64,000 nucleotides of DNA, taken from the NCBI RefSeq assembly GCF_000619905.2, contig NZ_CP012371.1, positions 1-64,000 of the forward strand, written 5' to 3'. Position 1 is the stretch's first letter. Every line of letters begins with the position of its first letter. Shown here piece after piece: positions 17,206 to 26,392 of the stretch. This DNA comes from Nitrosospira briensis C-128 (GTDB taxonomy: Bacteria > Pseudomonadota > Gammaproteobacteria > Burkholderiales > Nitrosomonadaceae). The notes beneath the pieces were generated by a model. That model did not search any database and was not told the DNA's origin. It saw only the letters and a list, made by a program, of their open reading frames with translations. Made by a program: the position numbers and the translations under genes.

Positions 17206-17811
17206 CTACTCGTTGTGGCGGGTCATCTTGTTGCGGAGATCTTCTCCCCATCGAGGGAATATATCGGTATGAATGCCGAATTGGTCGAGAGCCCGCCCGA
17301 CTGACTGATCGATTATTTGTTCCAGCGTTGTGGGCCTTGAGTAGAATGCGGGCACGGGGGGGAAAATGATGCCACCGGCTTCTGCAATAGTTGTCATGTT
17401 GCGCAGATGAATCAGGTTCAGCGGCGCCTCACGGACCATCAGCACTAATCGACGGCGTTCCTTGAGTACGACGTCGGCAGCGCGTGTCAGGAGCGAGGAT
17501 GTAACGCCCGTGGCTATTTCGCCGACCGACCGCATTGATGCGGGGGCAATAAGCATTCCCAGCGTCTGGAAGGATCCTGAGGAGATTGGGGCTGCCACGT
17601 CCTTGATGTTGTAGGCATGGTCTGCCATGGCGGCCAGTTCCTCCCTGCTGAGATCGGTTTCGTATGCCCGCGTCAGGTCGGCGGCACGGCTGACGATCAG
17701 ATGCGTTTCGATGCCGATGGTGCGAAGCACCTTGAGAGCTCGTATCGCATAAATGATTCCCGTAGCGCCGCTAACGCCTACGATAAGTCTCTGTTTGCGT
17801 GATTCGACCAT
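17206..17811 (-). CDS. ubiX: Flavin prenyltransferase UbiX
   Basis: A 201-residue protein. It attaches a dimethylallyl group to FMN to make the prenyl-FMN cofactor used by UbiD-type decarboxylases in ubiquinone synthesis. Visible motifs are VGVSGATGIIYAIRAL (about 11-26, flavin phosphate binding), the SSGSFQT loop and RRLVLMVREAPLN (about 118-130), which binds the phosphates. The C-terminus extends slightly past the usual end. No ubiD is in the window. Confidence 0.93.
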   Translation of the reverse strand: MVESRKQRLIVGVSGATGIIYAIRALKVLRTIGIETHLIVSRAADLTRAYETDLSREELAAMADHAYNIKDVAAPISSGSFQTLGMLIAPASMRSVGEIATGVTSSLLTRAADVVLKERRRLVLMVREAPLNLIHLRNMTTIAEAGGIIFPPVPAFYSRPTTLEQIIDQSVGRALDQFGIHTDIFPRWGEDLRNKMTRHNE

Positions 17812-18111
17812 GCGATGCGGTACTCCGAATTCAATTGAGAGGCGTGATTCGTCTGATTCTAATCGTTTTAATAAAATCTTACTTCCACTTATCCGAAATA
17901 AAATATTGGCAGTTATGTCAGATTGAACTTTTAGAACATTTTATCAGTTCCAGCCGCTCTAACCAGAGTGAACGGGTAGGCTGGCGGCTGGGAGAACGGA
18001 ATCGCGCTCTTCATATCTGATATGGCTGGGCTGTCAAAGCGGCTGAGTTCGTCGTATGCTTCGCCAGATCACAATATCCGATATCCATGTTAACTATGTT
18101 AATGATCTATG

Positions 18112-18140
18112 TTGACGATAGTTTAGGCCTGTGCTAGGTT
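18112..18140 (+). promoter_or_regulatory. Candidate sigma-70 promoter for the PPOX gene
   Basis: TTGACG near 18113 is followed after about 17 nt by TAGGTT. It precedes the PPOX-family gene. Just before it, ATGTTAA and related motifs repeat, which could be a regulator site. The rest of 17812-18111 shows nothing clear. Confidence 0.4.
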
Positions 18141-18182
18141 TAAGTGGCACGTTGTGACCTAATCAGTGCGGACGAAACCAAC

Positions 18183-18692
18183 ATGAGCGAAGCCAACCCG
18201 CTTTACCTGCCGCCGACTGAAATATCTCGGATTGACATTCCCCATGAAATTTCCCTCTATTTGAATGGGGAAGATCTGGTCACCAAAAATGTTGCTCTCC
18301 GGCTCTCTACTGTGGATTCGGACGGCTGGCCTCACGCCGCATTGCTCAGCGCCGGCGAGATCCTCGTACTGCCTGACGGGCGTATCCGGTTTATTATCTT
18401 CCCGAGTTCGGGTACGGCCGCCAATATTGCTCGTGACGGCCGCTCGACGCTGACCATGCCGCTCGATCGTGGTATGTGCGAAATACGGGTGCGAATGCGA
18501 AAGCTGGGCGAGAGTAAAGCTGCCGGCGTTGCGCTCGCCATTTTCGAGGGACAAGTACAGCGCATACAAAAGCATTTGTCGCGCTATGCAGACGTGGAGT
18601 CTGGCTTGACCTTTTCCCTACACGAGCCGGAAGTCGTTCTTGCCCGCTGGTACCGCCAGATTGCGGTCCTGCGGAACATGCCGTCATCGTGA
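18183..18692 (+). CDS. Pyridoxamine 5'-phosphate oxidase-like flavin/heme-binding protein
   Basis: About 169 residues from ATG 18183; an in-frame GTG at 18144 would add 13 residues and cannot be excluded. A split beta-barrel of the PPOX-like type: VALRLSTVDSDGWPHAALLSAGEILVLPDGRIRF, then GTAANIARDGRSTLTM. These small proteins bind FMN, F420 or heme. The residues specific to genuine PdxH are not seen, so the substrate is unknown. The gene is followed 47 nt later by a DUF2501 protein. Confidence 0.75.
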   Translation: MSEANPLYLPPTEISRIDIPHEISLYLNGEDLVTKNVALRLSTVDSDGWPHAALLSAGEILVLPDGRIRFIIFPSSGTAANIARDGRSTLTMPLDRGMCEIRVRMRKLGESKAAGVALAIFEGQVQRIQKHLSRYADVESGLTFSLHEPEVVLARWYRQIAVLRNMPSS

Positions 18693-18738
18693 CGCGCTTC
18701 ATCACTGCAGTTTATTAAACACCCTGGAGGAAAGTCGA

Positions 18739-19194
18739 ATGAATATTTCCAAGCGTCATCCGTTGTTGTTAGGCGGCAGCATTGCAATAGCGATATTTTC
18801 CGGTTCCGTTGCAGCCCAGGACTTGGGTCAGTTGAAAGGCATCATGGGCGGGAGCAATATCGGCGGCGCAGCCTCTTCACTGGGGTCGTTGTCATCCATA
18901 ACGGCGGGAAGTACCGGCAATGCCGCGGGCGTTATCGAATTCTGCGTCAAGAATAATTATCTGGGCGGTGAAAACGCCTCTTCGGCCTCTTCGGTCAAGG
19001 ATCAGTTGATGGGGAAGCTCTCCGGTAGCGAGGGTCAACCCGCCCAGAGCAACCCCGACTATATCAGCGGCGCGAGTGGTATCCTGACGGGCAGTAGCGG
19101 CCAGAGCGTTGATTTGAGTATGGCTGGCTTGAAGGCGAAGGCAATCAAGAAAGTATGCGACACGGTACTCGACCAGGCTAAGTCTATGCTTTGA
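18739..19194 (+). CDS. DUF2501 (YjjA-like) secreted protein
   Basis: A 151-residue protein from ATG 18739 with a perfect GGAGGAAAG ribosome site. The signal peptide ends at VAAQ (about residue 22). The mature protein is rich in Gly and Ser, with conserved GVIEFCVKNNYLGG and a C-terminal VCDTVLDQAKSML. Both cysteines are probably disulfide-linked in the periplasm. YjjA of E. coli is the reference member, with no firm function. Confidence 0.82.
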   Translation: MNISKRHPLLLGGSIAIAIFSGSVAAQDLGQLKGIMGGSNIGGAASSLGSLSSITAGSTGNAAGVIEFCVKNNYLGGENASSASSVKDQLMGKLSGSEGQPAQSNPDYISGASGILTGSSGQSVDLSMAGLKAKAIKKVCDTVLDQAKSML

Positions 19195-19316
19195 TCGCTG
19201 GATCTTTAACTTTGGTAAATATACCGTGGACGTAGAGCCGTCCTCGGATAATATTATAAATACTGGCGTTTATCGCGCCGGGAACCAGGGTTGGCTCCCG
19301 GTTAAAATTCAAAAGA

Positions 19317-19844
19317 TTATGTTTTAGCTGCCGCTGTTGAGCCCGCCAGTGCTTCCTGAAGCTTCTTCTCCTGGTCGGGAGACAGGGATGTACGCAGTAC
19401 TTTGCCTGTCACGCCGACGAGTTCAGCCATGACTTTTTCCGGCTGTGCCTTGCGCACAAGAATGAAAAGTGCCGACGAGTTTTTCGGAATGGTATTGGCC
19501 AATGACTTGATGAAGTCATCGTTGATGCCATAGTCCGATAAAGAACCTGACAGCGCTCCCGCTCCGGTACCAATAGCACCGCCCAGTACAAATCCGGCAA
19601 ATGGATTAAGGAATAGCAATCCGACCAGCATGCCCCACAGGCTGCCGGAAAGAAAACCCGACGTTGCGCCGGCAGTGGTGAGATTGATGCTTTGCTTGAG
19701 ATGGACCTTGCCCTCGTCATCACGAACGACGACAACCGCGTCCTCGAGATCCAGGAGGTATTCTTTTTTTAACTTGGCAAGCCTCAACAGTACACGATCG
19801 GCTTCCTCGGTATTTTCAAAGCCCACTACAACTAATTCAGACAT
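19317..19844 (-). CDS. DUF1269 membrane protein
   Basis: A 175-residue protein with the DUF1269 layout. An N-terminal ferredoxin-like part (MSELVVVGFENTEEADRVL) and charged strand (DAVVVVRDDEGKVHLKQ) are followed by a Gly-rich hydrophobic hairpin (about 58-100, GMLVGLLFLNPFAGFVLGGAIGTGAGALSG). The C-terminal domain includes SSALFILVRKA. The ribosome site GAGGGGATAA precedes ATG 19844. The family is often stress-induced; the function is unknown. 19845-20165 holds no gene. Confidence 0.85.
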   Translation of the reverse strand: MSELVVVGFENTEEADRVLLRLAKLKKEYLLDLEDAVVVVRDDEGKVHLKQSINLTTAGATSGFLSGSLWGMLVGLLFLNPFAGFVLGGAIGTGAGALSGSLSDYGINDDFIKSLANTIPKNSSALFILVRKAQPEKVMAELVGVTGKVLRTSLSPDQEKKLQEALAGSTAAAKT

Positions 19845-20165
19845 ATTTATCCCCTCTAATTGTTTTGTTCACCATACGTAAAAATTCAGACGGCCCCCAT
19901 CACTCGAAGTAGTGTAGGCCGACTATGAACCAACCTTGGGAATAGGTGAACAGCTATCGAAAAAAAAATTATAAATCCTTATTGCCAACGTGTCTGTTCG
20001 GTGCCACACATAGTCCGATTGCATAGTCCATCCGATTGGATAAAGAGGTGATGAAATAAAGCGCGCAATCCGATTATTACCCGGCGGTTTCATTGGCCCC
20101 GTACTGAGCGGGCGAGACATTGCCGAAAGTCAGACGCCCGAAGCGGCCTGACGGATATCAAGTAG

Positions 20166-23012
20166 TCAACCGTGACTCCGTTTTGCGATGCGCAGTATCA
20201 GCTTGCTGAGTTCACGCAGCCATAGCACTGAACTTGCCACCGCCGTGCAAAGTAGCCAATCTCCGCCGCTCAGGCTTACGGTGGAAAATGCCTGTTGCAG
20301 AACGGGTATGTAAATCACTGCCACCTGTAACACGAGCGCCAGCATAACAGCGGCCCACAGCCATTTGTTGGAGAACAGCCCGACGAATGCGCTCTGCTCG
20401 TCGGAACGGGCGTTGAAAACGGTGAAAAGCGAAAACATCACCAGGGTCGTAAACGCCATGGTCTGCGCGTAGCGCATGCTGCCTGAACCCTCCACATATC
20501 CGCCGGGCAAACTGGCATCGAGCACCAGCAGCGTACCGGTTGCCATCACGATACCGGTGAACAGGATGCCAAACCACATCCGGGATGTAATGACGCCTTC
20601 GCCTTTCGGCCGGGGCATTTTGCGCATCACGCCATCATCCGCGGGGTCAACGCCGAGGGCGAGCGCGGGTGCACCATCCGTTACCAGGTTGATCCACAGG
20701 AGTTGCGTCGCCAGCAACGGGAGCGCGATAGTTTGCTCCTCAGCCTTCAGCCCGATGACATCCATCAGCAGCACACCGAAGAACATGGTGAACACTTCGC
20801 CGATATTCGACGACAGAAGATAGCGCAGGAACTTTCGGATATTGGAGAAAATGGCGCGTCCTTCCTCGACAGCCGCAACGATTGAAGCGAAGTTGTCGTC
20901 CGCGAGTACCATGTCGGCGGCAGCCTTGGAAACATCGGTTCCCATGATGCCCATTGCTATGCCGATATCCGCGGTCTTCAAGGCAGGCGCGTCGTTTACG
21001 CCATCCCCGGTCATTGCGACAATTGCGCCGCCTCGCTGCAGCGCTTTTACGATGCGCAGCTTGTGCTCGGGGCTGACGCGCGCGTAAACCGATACCTCTT
21101 TTATCGTCTGGTCGAGAGCATCGTCCGATAGCCTCTCAATCTGGGTGCCGGTAATGGCCCACGCATTTTCCGCTATGCCAAGGCTGGTTGCGATAACCCC
21201 GGCAGTGACCGGATGGTCCCCGGTTATCATTATCGGGCGTATCCCAGCCCCTTTCGCGCGGGCGACGGCTTCTTTCGCCTCTGCACGCGGTGGATCGATC
21301 ATGCCGATCAGCCCGGCGAACACGAGGTCTTGTTCAATGCGTTCGTCGACATCATCGATTTGGAGCGCGCCAGGCGGCAACAAGCGGAAAGCAACCCCGA
21401 GGGTGCGTAAGGCTTCGCCTGCCAGCGTTTCATTCATTTTTCTGATCGCCGCACGGCGATCCGCCACCAAAGCTTTTGTCTCGCTTCCCACAAGCTCGGA
21501 TGAGCAGCGCCCAAGCAGCAGGTCCGGCGCGCCTTTGGTGAAGACGATCAGCTGCTCCCGTTTTTGGGCGTCGGTATGAATCGTCGTCATCAGCTTGCGC
21601 TCGGATGAGAAGGGTATTTCGGCAACGCGCTCGAAACGCGCATTGAGCGCCTCATCTTCCAACCCCGCTTTACGTGCTGCTACTATGAGCGCGCCTTCCG
21701 TGGGATCGCCCTGTACGCTCCAGTGCCCATCATGCTCCTGTAAAACGGCGTTATTGGCGCGGTCGGCGATGGTAAGCGCTTGTTCAAGTTCGCTTCGCAG
21801 TGCGCCGTCAATCATCCTGTTTCCGTGCGGGCCCAGCGCTTCATCTTCATGCGGACGTACTTCGCCTACCTTTCCTTCCGGTGCGTAGCCCACTCCGCCC
21901 AGGGATATGCGCCCGCTTGCGGTGACGACGGTACACACTGTCATTTCGTTTTTGGTCAACGTACCGGTTTTATCGGAGGCGATGACAGTTGCCGAGCCGA
22001 GCGTTTCGACAGCGGGGAGGTGGCGCACGATGGCATTCCTGGCGGCCATGCGCTGTACACCGAGGGATAGGACCGCGGTTACCACCGCAGGTAAACCTTC
22101 GGGTATTGCTGCGACAGCCAGCGCCACGCCAAGGATAAGCACGTCAAATAGAGCCGCGGCACCGCTGACATCTTCAACAGTGATAATGGCCGCTATCATC
22201 ACAATGGCGATGACGACAACGATAATCCCCAGTAGCTTGCCCACGCGCGCCAGCTCTTTTTGTAGCGGTGTTATCTCTGCCGATGTATCTTCCAGCATTC
22301 CGGCAATGTGCCCCATCTGGGTCTGCATGCCCGTTGCCACGACTACTGCACGCCCGTGCCCGGAAGCGACTGCGGTACCGCTGAAGATCATGTTGCGGCG
22401 ATCGCCGAGCTCGGCATCTTCCATGATCGTAAGCGTATCTTTTGATGCAGGCAGGCTTTCGCCGGTGAGCGCCGCCTCCGCCGTTTGCAACGCAGCCGAC
22501 TCGATCAGCCGGGCGTCTGCGGGAATGGTGTCACCCTCCGTGACGAGAATGATGTCGCCGGGTACGAGATCGGCTGCAGGGACGTTTCGCTGGGCACTAT
22601 CGCGGATAATATGTGCGTGCGCCGCCGACATCTGACGTAGCGCAGCTACTGCTTCCTCCGCTCGTGATTCCTGTATGTAGCCCATGAGCGCGTTTAGCAA
22701 CACGACCGCGAAAATGGCGGTTGCTTCATAGGGCCATGCCGATTCGCGTTCGTACAGCCACAATCCTGCCGAGATCGCCGTTGCAACCAGCAGCAGAATA
22801 ACCAGCACATTCTGAAATTGGGCGAGGAATTTCTTCCAGCGGGGAACCGGCTTTTCAGCCTCGAGCTCGTTCTTCCCGTATCTGTCGAGCCGCGCCCGCG
22901 CTTCCTCTTCGCTCAAGCCGCGCTGTGCGTCTGTGGCGAACCCGATCAATAAGTTATCGATCTCTTGCTGGTAAGGGATCTTCTGATCTTGCTCAGGATG
23001 CGCTATGTTCAT
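20166..23012 (-). CDS. P-type cation ATPase, calcium-transporter type (P2A)
   Basis: A 948-residue ATP-driven cation pump of the inner membrane. The order is: N-terminal cation-ATPase domain, TGES (183-186) in the actuator domain, PEGLP (304-308) in membrane helix 4, the phosphorylation site DKTGT (347-351), KGAPD in the nucleotide domain, TGDGVND, and six C-terminal helices. PEGLP and the overall layout fit Ca2+ (SERCA/PMR1-like) pumps; Mn2+ or Na+/K+ cannot be excluded. It appears monocistronic, and a family-1 repeat end and a DUF4142 remnant lie just upstream. Confidence 0.92.
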   Translation of the reverse strand: MNIAHPEQDQKIPYQQEIDNLLIGFATDAQRGLSEEEARARLDRYGKNELEAEKPVPRWKKFLAQFQNVLVILLLVATAISAGLWLYERESAWPYEATAIFAVVLLNALMGYIQESRAEEAVAALRQMSAAHAHIIRDSAQRNVPAADLVPGDIILVTEGDTIPADARLIESAALQTAEAALTGESLPASKDTLTIMEDAELGDRRNMIFSGTAVASGHGRAVVVATGMQTQMGHIAGMLEDTSAEITPLQKELARVGKLLGIIVVVIAIVMIAAIITVEDVSGAAALFDVLILGVALAVAAIPEGLPAVVTAVLSLGVQRMAARNAIVRHLPAVETLGSATVIASDKTGTLTKNEMTVCTVVTASGRISLGGVGYAPEGKVGEVRPHEDEALGPHGNRMIDGALRSELEQALTIADRANNAVLQEHDGHWSVQGDPTEGALIVAARKAGLEDEALNARFERVAEIPFSSERKLMTTIHTDAQKREQLIVFTKGAPDLLLGRCSSELVGSETKALVADRRAAIRKMNETLAGEALRTLGVAFRLLPPGALQIDDVDERIEQDLVFAGLIGMIDPPRAEAKEAVARAKGAGIRPIMITGDHPVTAGVIATSLGIAENAWAITGTQIERLSDDALDQTIKEVSVYARVSPEHKLRIVKALQRGGAIVAMTGDGVNDAPALKTADIGIAMGIMGTDVSKAAADMVLADDNFASIVAAVEEGRAIFSNIRKFLRYLLSSNIGEVFTMFFGVLLMDVIGLKAEEQTIALPLLATQLLWINLVTDGAPALALGVDPADDGVMRKMPRPKGEGVITSRMWFGILFTGIVMATGTLLVLDASLPGGYVEGSGSMRYAQTMAFTTLVMFSLFTVFNARSDEQSAFVGLFSNKWLWAAVMLALVLQVAVIYIPVLQQAFSTVSLSGGDWLLCTAVASSVLWLRELSKLILRIAKRSHG

Positions 23013-23094
23013 CCGCCTGGTTCAAGATGTGCTTGTAGTTGAAGGCCGAGCATGAGAGTTCATGCAGTGGATAAACTTGTGATTACCCAGCTCT

Positions 23095-23122
23095 GCAGCC
23101 TGTCGGACTTAAAGGAAATCGG
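23095..23122. repeat. Solitary end of repeat family 1
   Basis: GCAGCCTGTCGGACTT followed by AAAGGAAATCGGC matches the same terminus type as the solitary end at 2225-2252. It supplies the TAA stop (reverse strand GATTTCCTTTAA) to the DUF4142 fragment that runs into it. Confidence 0.78.
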
Positions 23123-23378
23123 CAGATGCAACGTTCAGCCCGGCAAGGTGATTTTCACCATCAACCTTCAGCTCCTGGCTGATCGGGCTGTCTCGGGGTG
23201 TCCATTCAAGCCTGGTTGCCAGCTCAGCGACCGCCTTATTCACATGCGAGTGCTCACGTGCAACTTGATGAGCGAACGCCTTGACTTTCTCGTTGGACGA
23301 TTTAAGCCCTGCCAACCTGCCGGCCTCGACAGTCACATCATTGGCGCTAACCACGACGTGAGCGATTTGCGCATCGTT
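23109..23378 (-). pseudogene. DUF4142 protein fragment, truncated at both ends
   Basis: The frame is open from 23378 (just after an in-frame TAA) and reads N-D-A-Q-I-A-H-V-V-S-A-N-D-V, then EAGRLAGLKSSNEKVKAFAHQVAREHS, the central part of DUF4142 helical-bundle proteins (ferritin-like, usually periplasmic, about 160-200 residues). The signal-peptide part and the C-terminal half are missing. The end runs into a family-1 repeat terminus that provides the stop. The break by the repeat suggests insertion or deletion at the repeat caused the loss. Confidence 0.72.
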
Positions 23379-23475
23379 TTATATCTTCGCCTCTCTGTCA
23401 TCGCCACCAGCCCGTCGTGAGCACCGCTTTCGGCCCCTGTGGGTGAACCCAGGGGCTTATCCGGCATTACTTTCC

Positions 23476-23638
23476 AGCAGCCTGTCGGACTTGAAGAATC
23501 GCAGCGAAAAGTGACTGGGTGAGGGCAGATTTTGAGGATTTTGAAGGCTAATAGTTATTCTATTGGTGGAAAAAGCGGCGAAATATGAACCAGCCAGACG
23601 CTTTTGTAGCCGATTTCCTTTAAGTTCGACAGGCTGCT
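23476..23638. repeat. Family-1 inverted-repeat element (copy B, reversed)
   Basis: A 163-bp unit in opposite orientation to copies A and C. The left end is AGCAGCCTGTCGGACTT with GAAGAATCGCAGCG, the right end AAGTTCGACAGGCTGCT. The bases CTA at 23637-23639, at and just past the right terminus, form the TAG stop of the SRPBCC gene. Confidence 0.88.
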
Positions 23639-24182
23639 AATGTTGGGCGGCCGAGTCGCGCCACTCTCCCGTTTCTTTCCCGCGATTTTCGAGGAATTCC
23701 TTGAAACGCTTGAGATCTCCGCTCGTTCGCATCTTTACCAGTCCCAACGCATCGCCAATCTCTTCAATAATACCCTTGGGGCCGTAATCCATTTGCAGCA
23801 CGATCCGGGTTATCGAATCGGATATTTTGTAGAATTTGACGACACCCTCGTTTTTAGCGCCGCTCGTGCTACGCCAGGCAATCCGCGTTTCCGGCACCTG
23901 CTCCGTGATCTCAGCATCCCATTGCGTTTCTTTACCGCCGATTTTTGCGCGCCAGTGCAAATGCGTGTCATCGATTTGCCGTACTTCGCATACTCCTTTC
24001 ATGAAGCGGGGAAAATCCCCGAACTGTGTCCATTGGTTGTATACCGTGTTTATCGGCAAATTTACCTCGATCGAATCTTCCATTGTCGACGTGTTTTCAG
24101 AATCGAGAGATTTTCTGATTTTTTTTGACAGCATGAGTCCTCCCGCAGTAACCGCAGCGATCGTTACAATTTTTTTTAACAT
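23637..24182 (-). CDS. SRPBCC (polyketide-cyclase-like) family protein with membrane anchor
   Basis: A 181-residue protein from ATG 24182, chosen for the GGAGGAAATC ribosome site. An N-terminal hydrophobic helix (IVTIAAVTAGGLMLSKKI) is followed by an SRPBCC ligand-binding domain of the cyclase/dehydrase type (about 45-160: VNLPINTVYNQWTQFGDFPRFMKGV.. and WDAEITEQVPETRIAWRS). Ligand unknown. The TAG stop lies in the terminus of a family-1 repeat. 24216-24621 upstream holds no gene I can support. Confidence 0.82.
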   Translation of the reverse strand: MLKKIVTIAAVTAGGLMLSKKIRKSLDSENTSTMEDSIEVNLPINTVYNQWTQFGDFPRFMKGVCEVRQIDDTHLHWRAKIGGKETQWDAEITEQVPETRIAWRSTSGAKNEGVVKFYKISDSITRIVLQMDYGPKGIIEEIGDALGLVKMRTSGDLKRFKEFLENRGKETGEWRDSAAQH

Positions 24183-24621
24183 TTTGATTTCCTCCAAGTA
24201 GATGCCCACTGCCATTCCGAAAGTTCTTTCATTCGCGAGCTTTACCTGGCTTGGTACTTGAGCTGGCGGAAGACTCGCTCAACTGTGAGAGAAAATTTGT
24301 CCGCGTTTTACCCATACGGTTCGAGTGAACACAGCAGCAAATTGCACCTCTTTTAAAATAATGTACTCTCTGCCGCACGTGATCTGTGCGGTTGTACACG
24401 TAGTGCAAAAGTACTGCAAATTTGAACCAGGTGACCGCCCCGTTATCGCGGTGCGCAGAATAATCAATTGCAAGGCGACCACGGCACACCCTTGGGAGGA
24501 CAGCGCAATAAAAGAACGGGGCGGGATTCATGGCCAGAGTTTCTCGATCGGTACAGGAGAAACTGCAAGCAGCAGCGGATTTACAGGGCGCGACATTGAA
24601 CCGATTTATTGTTCTCGCGCG

Positions 24622-25308
24622 CTAGATTTCAATGGTACCTTTCAAGGGAAGGTGGTCGGACGCAATCCGTGCAAGGCTGCTGGCGTGGACCTCCAATTTT
24701 GCGAGGCGGCGACGCGGATGCACCCAAAGCCGATCGAGGGCCATGAAGGGCTGGCGCGAAGGGTAGGTCGCGACGTGGGGCGTGGATAGGAAGTGGCCAT
24801 GCAGCCAGCGCAGGGGACGTCCCCAGAGAAACCATTCGTTTAAATCGCCCAGCAGCACATAAATATCCTTGGAGCCGATGTCGAACAGCTTGAGCAGCTG
24901 ACGAACCTGCTGGCGCCTTTCCCAGGGCTTGAGTCCGAGATGGGTCGCGACCACCTGCACATGCCGTTCTTTACCGTCGAGGGTCACATCAAGCGCCCCG
25001 CGCGGTTCCCGGCCGGGAAGAGTCAGGTCGACGCGGTTGACTGTCAAAATGGGAAGCTTTGTCAATATGGCATTTCCATAATGCCGGGATTCGCGCAGCA
25101 GGGTAGGGCCGGCAATGGCGGTCAAGCCGGTTTTCGCAGCCAGGTAATCCAGCAGGTCATAACCGTCGACATGATGGTGATCCACTTCCTGCAGCGCCAC
25201 GACATCCGCGTCCAGCTCAAGAAGCACGTCTGCGATGCGTGCGGGTTCGAAGCGGCCATCTGTGCCGACACACGCATGTATATTGTATGTAACCAGCGTA
25301 AGGTGCAT
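24622..25308 (-). CDS. Endonuclease/exonuclease/phosphatase family protein
   Basis: About 228 residues from ATG 25308; an in-frame upstream TTG at 25326 is possible. EEP-fold hallmarks: LVTYNIHACVGTDGRF (metal-binding Asn), VALQEVDHH (catalytic Glu), VVATHLGL (His), LLGDLNEW (Asp and Asn), SDHLPL (the final Asp-His). Members hydrolyse phosphodiesters or phospholipids. In many proteobacteria this gene neighbours a phospholipase D gene, and indeed a phospholipase D remnant lies about 170 bp upstream. Confidence 0.88.
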   Translation of the reverse strand: MHLTLVTYNIHACVGTDGRFEPARIADVLLELDADVVALQEVDHHHVDGYDLLDYLAAKTGLTAIAGPTLLRESRHYGNAILTKLPILTVNRVDLTLPGREPRGALDVTLDGKERHVQVVATHLGLKPWERRQQVRQLLKLFDIGSKDIYVLLGDLNEWFLWGRPLRWLHGHFLSTPHVATYPSRQPFMALDRLWVHPRRRLAKLEVHASSLARIASDHLPLKGTIEI

Positions 25309-25477
25309 AAATCGCGTAAAGACCAAAGATTAAATTTTCTGTCATGAAGAATATAGTATGAGCAGGCTGCCATGCTGGTGTTAGTGTCGCGGTGTTCTTG
25401 TGCCGTGCTGGAAATTCATGTCAGGTATTCGTTCAATCGGCGCGTGCTCTCAATCGGGAGTTTGTTGGCGTACTGTA

Positions 25478-25696
25478 TTACGGCCCGGCAAATGGCCCAG
25501 CGCGAAGGTTGACATGGACAAGATCGATACGGCTACCGATATCCCAGGCAATGATCGATACCGAACGCTGTGCCTGTTTTACCGTTTCACGAAAAGCCCG
25601 AAAAAATTCAGCCCCATCCACAAGAAATGCGGCCCGATCGGCATGTTCGACGCGCCAACAGCTAGCCCCTGGCTTCGAGATGGCGGAGTGGGCCAT
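25478..25696 (-). pseudogene. Phospholipase D, N-terminal remnant
   Basis: 72 residues match the start of cardiolipin-synthase/phospholipase-D-like proteins: WRVEHADRAAFLVDGAEFFRAFRE, then SIIAWDIGSRIDLV. The sequence then degenerates (HVNLRAGPFAGP) and stops, and none of the two HKD catalytic motifs remains. Its ATG overlaps the TAA of the preceding small gene (TAATG), so the original pair was translationally coupled. The missing body would have lain between here and the EEP gene. Confidence 0.72.
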
Positions 25697-26031
25697 TACG
25701 TGTTGAGATGCCCGATGGGCTTGATTATCACACTCGGCGGACTGACGACCTGCACCTCGATGTGCGCGGTGGCCAGCGCTCTTGCGAGTGCAATAAACTC
25801 TTCCAGTCCTTTGACTGTTGCGATGACCGCGAGAAGCTCCGGGCCACCCGAAGCATCGATTTCTTCCAGCTGAGCTGGAGGCTCGTCAGGATGAAGCGCG
25901 CAAAATAAAGAGTGGTTATAGTTGGTTGGCAGGATAATTTCTATCTGCCGCGCATCGTCCAGCAACGGTGGTATTGATTCGATCGTTTCATGGCCGCGCC
26001 AGGCTAATTTGATCAACGGTTCCTTTTCCAT
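25696..26031 (-). CDS. Small hypothetical cytoplasmic protein
   Basis: A 111-residue protein from ATG 26031 with AGGAG before it. It reads as an alternating alpha/beta pattern (IEIILPTNYNHSLFCALHPDEPPAQLEEI, then GPELLAVIATVKGLEEFIALARAL, then IEVQVVSPPSVI). I do not recognise it. Its last codons overlap the start of the phospholipase D remnant, and it may have served that enzyme. Confidence 0.6.
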   Translation of the reverse strand: MEKEPLIKLAWRGHETIESIPPLLDDARQIEIILPTNYNHSLFCALHPDEPPAQLEEIDASGGPELLAVIATVKGLEEFIALARALATAHIEVQVVSPPSVIIKPIGHLNT

Positions 26032-26300
26032 TATCAGCTCCTGATTCGTTCCATGGGAATATTGCTCCATCTTTCATTGGGGGTGAATACCAAAGCTTGG
26101 ATAGTATGAGTTAGTTGATTGCTCGTCCGTTCGTTGTCGTACATAAAGGTGGGAGCGGAGAGCGACGCCTGCCCGTACGACCCGCGACCGTTGAATGGAT
26201 GGAAAAGCTTCCGAGACCAGGCGACTGGGGCAGCCGGCTCGGCCGCAGCAACCTCCAAAGCCAACCGTACCGGAAACAGGCATGTTTTTGGACCTTCGGC

Positions 26301-26326
26301 GCATGGTTTCGCATGCGAAACCATGC
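26301..26326. repeat. 26-bp perfect palindrome
   Basis: Two 13-base halves (GCATGGTTTCGCA and its complement) meet without a loop. It lies in the gene-free stretch 26032-26392, downstream of the DUF1826 gene. It could be a hairpin terminator for the zinc operon or a protein-binding site; there is no T-run. Confidence 0.6.
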
Positions 26327-26392
26327 ATTCCGCTTACCGCTGCGTGGCGTAACGAAACATCGTCAAAGAAGACGGAAGTCAGGCTTTTTTCC

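Noticed and set aside
23433-23456. Hairpin GCCCCT..GGGT/ACCC..AGGGGC as a terminator
   Set aside because: The loop is only two bases, the arms carry a bulge, and no T-run follows.
24325-24789. 154-codon plus-strand frame
   Set aside because: It overlaps the end of the EEP gene on the other strand and has no recognisable pattern.
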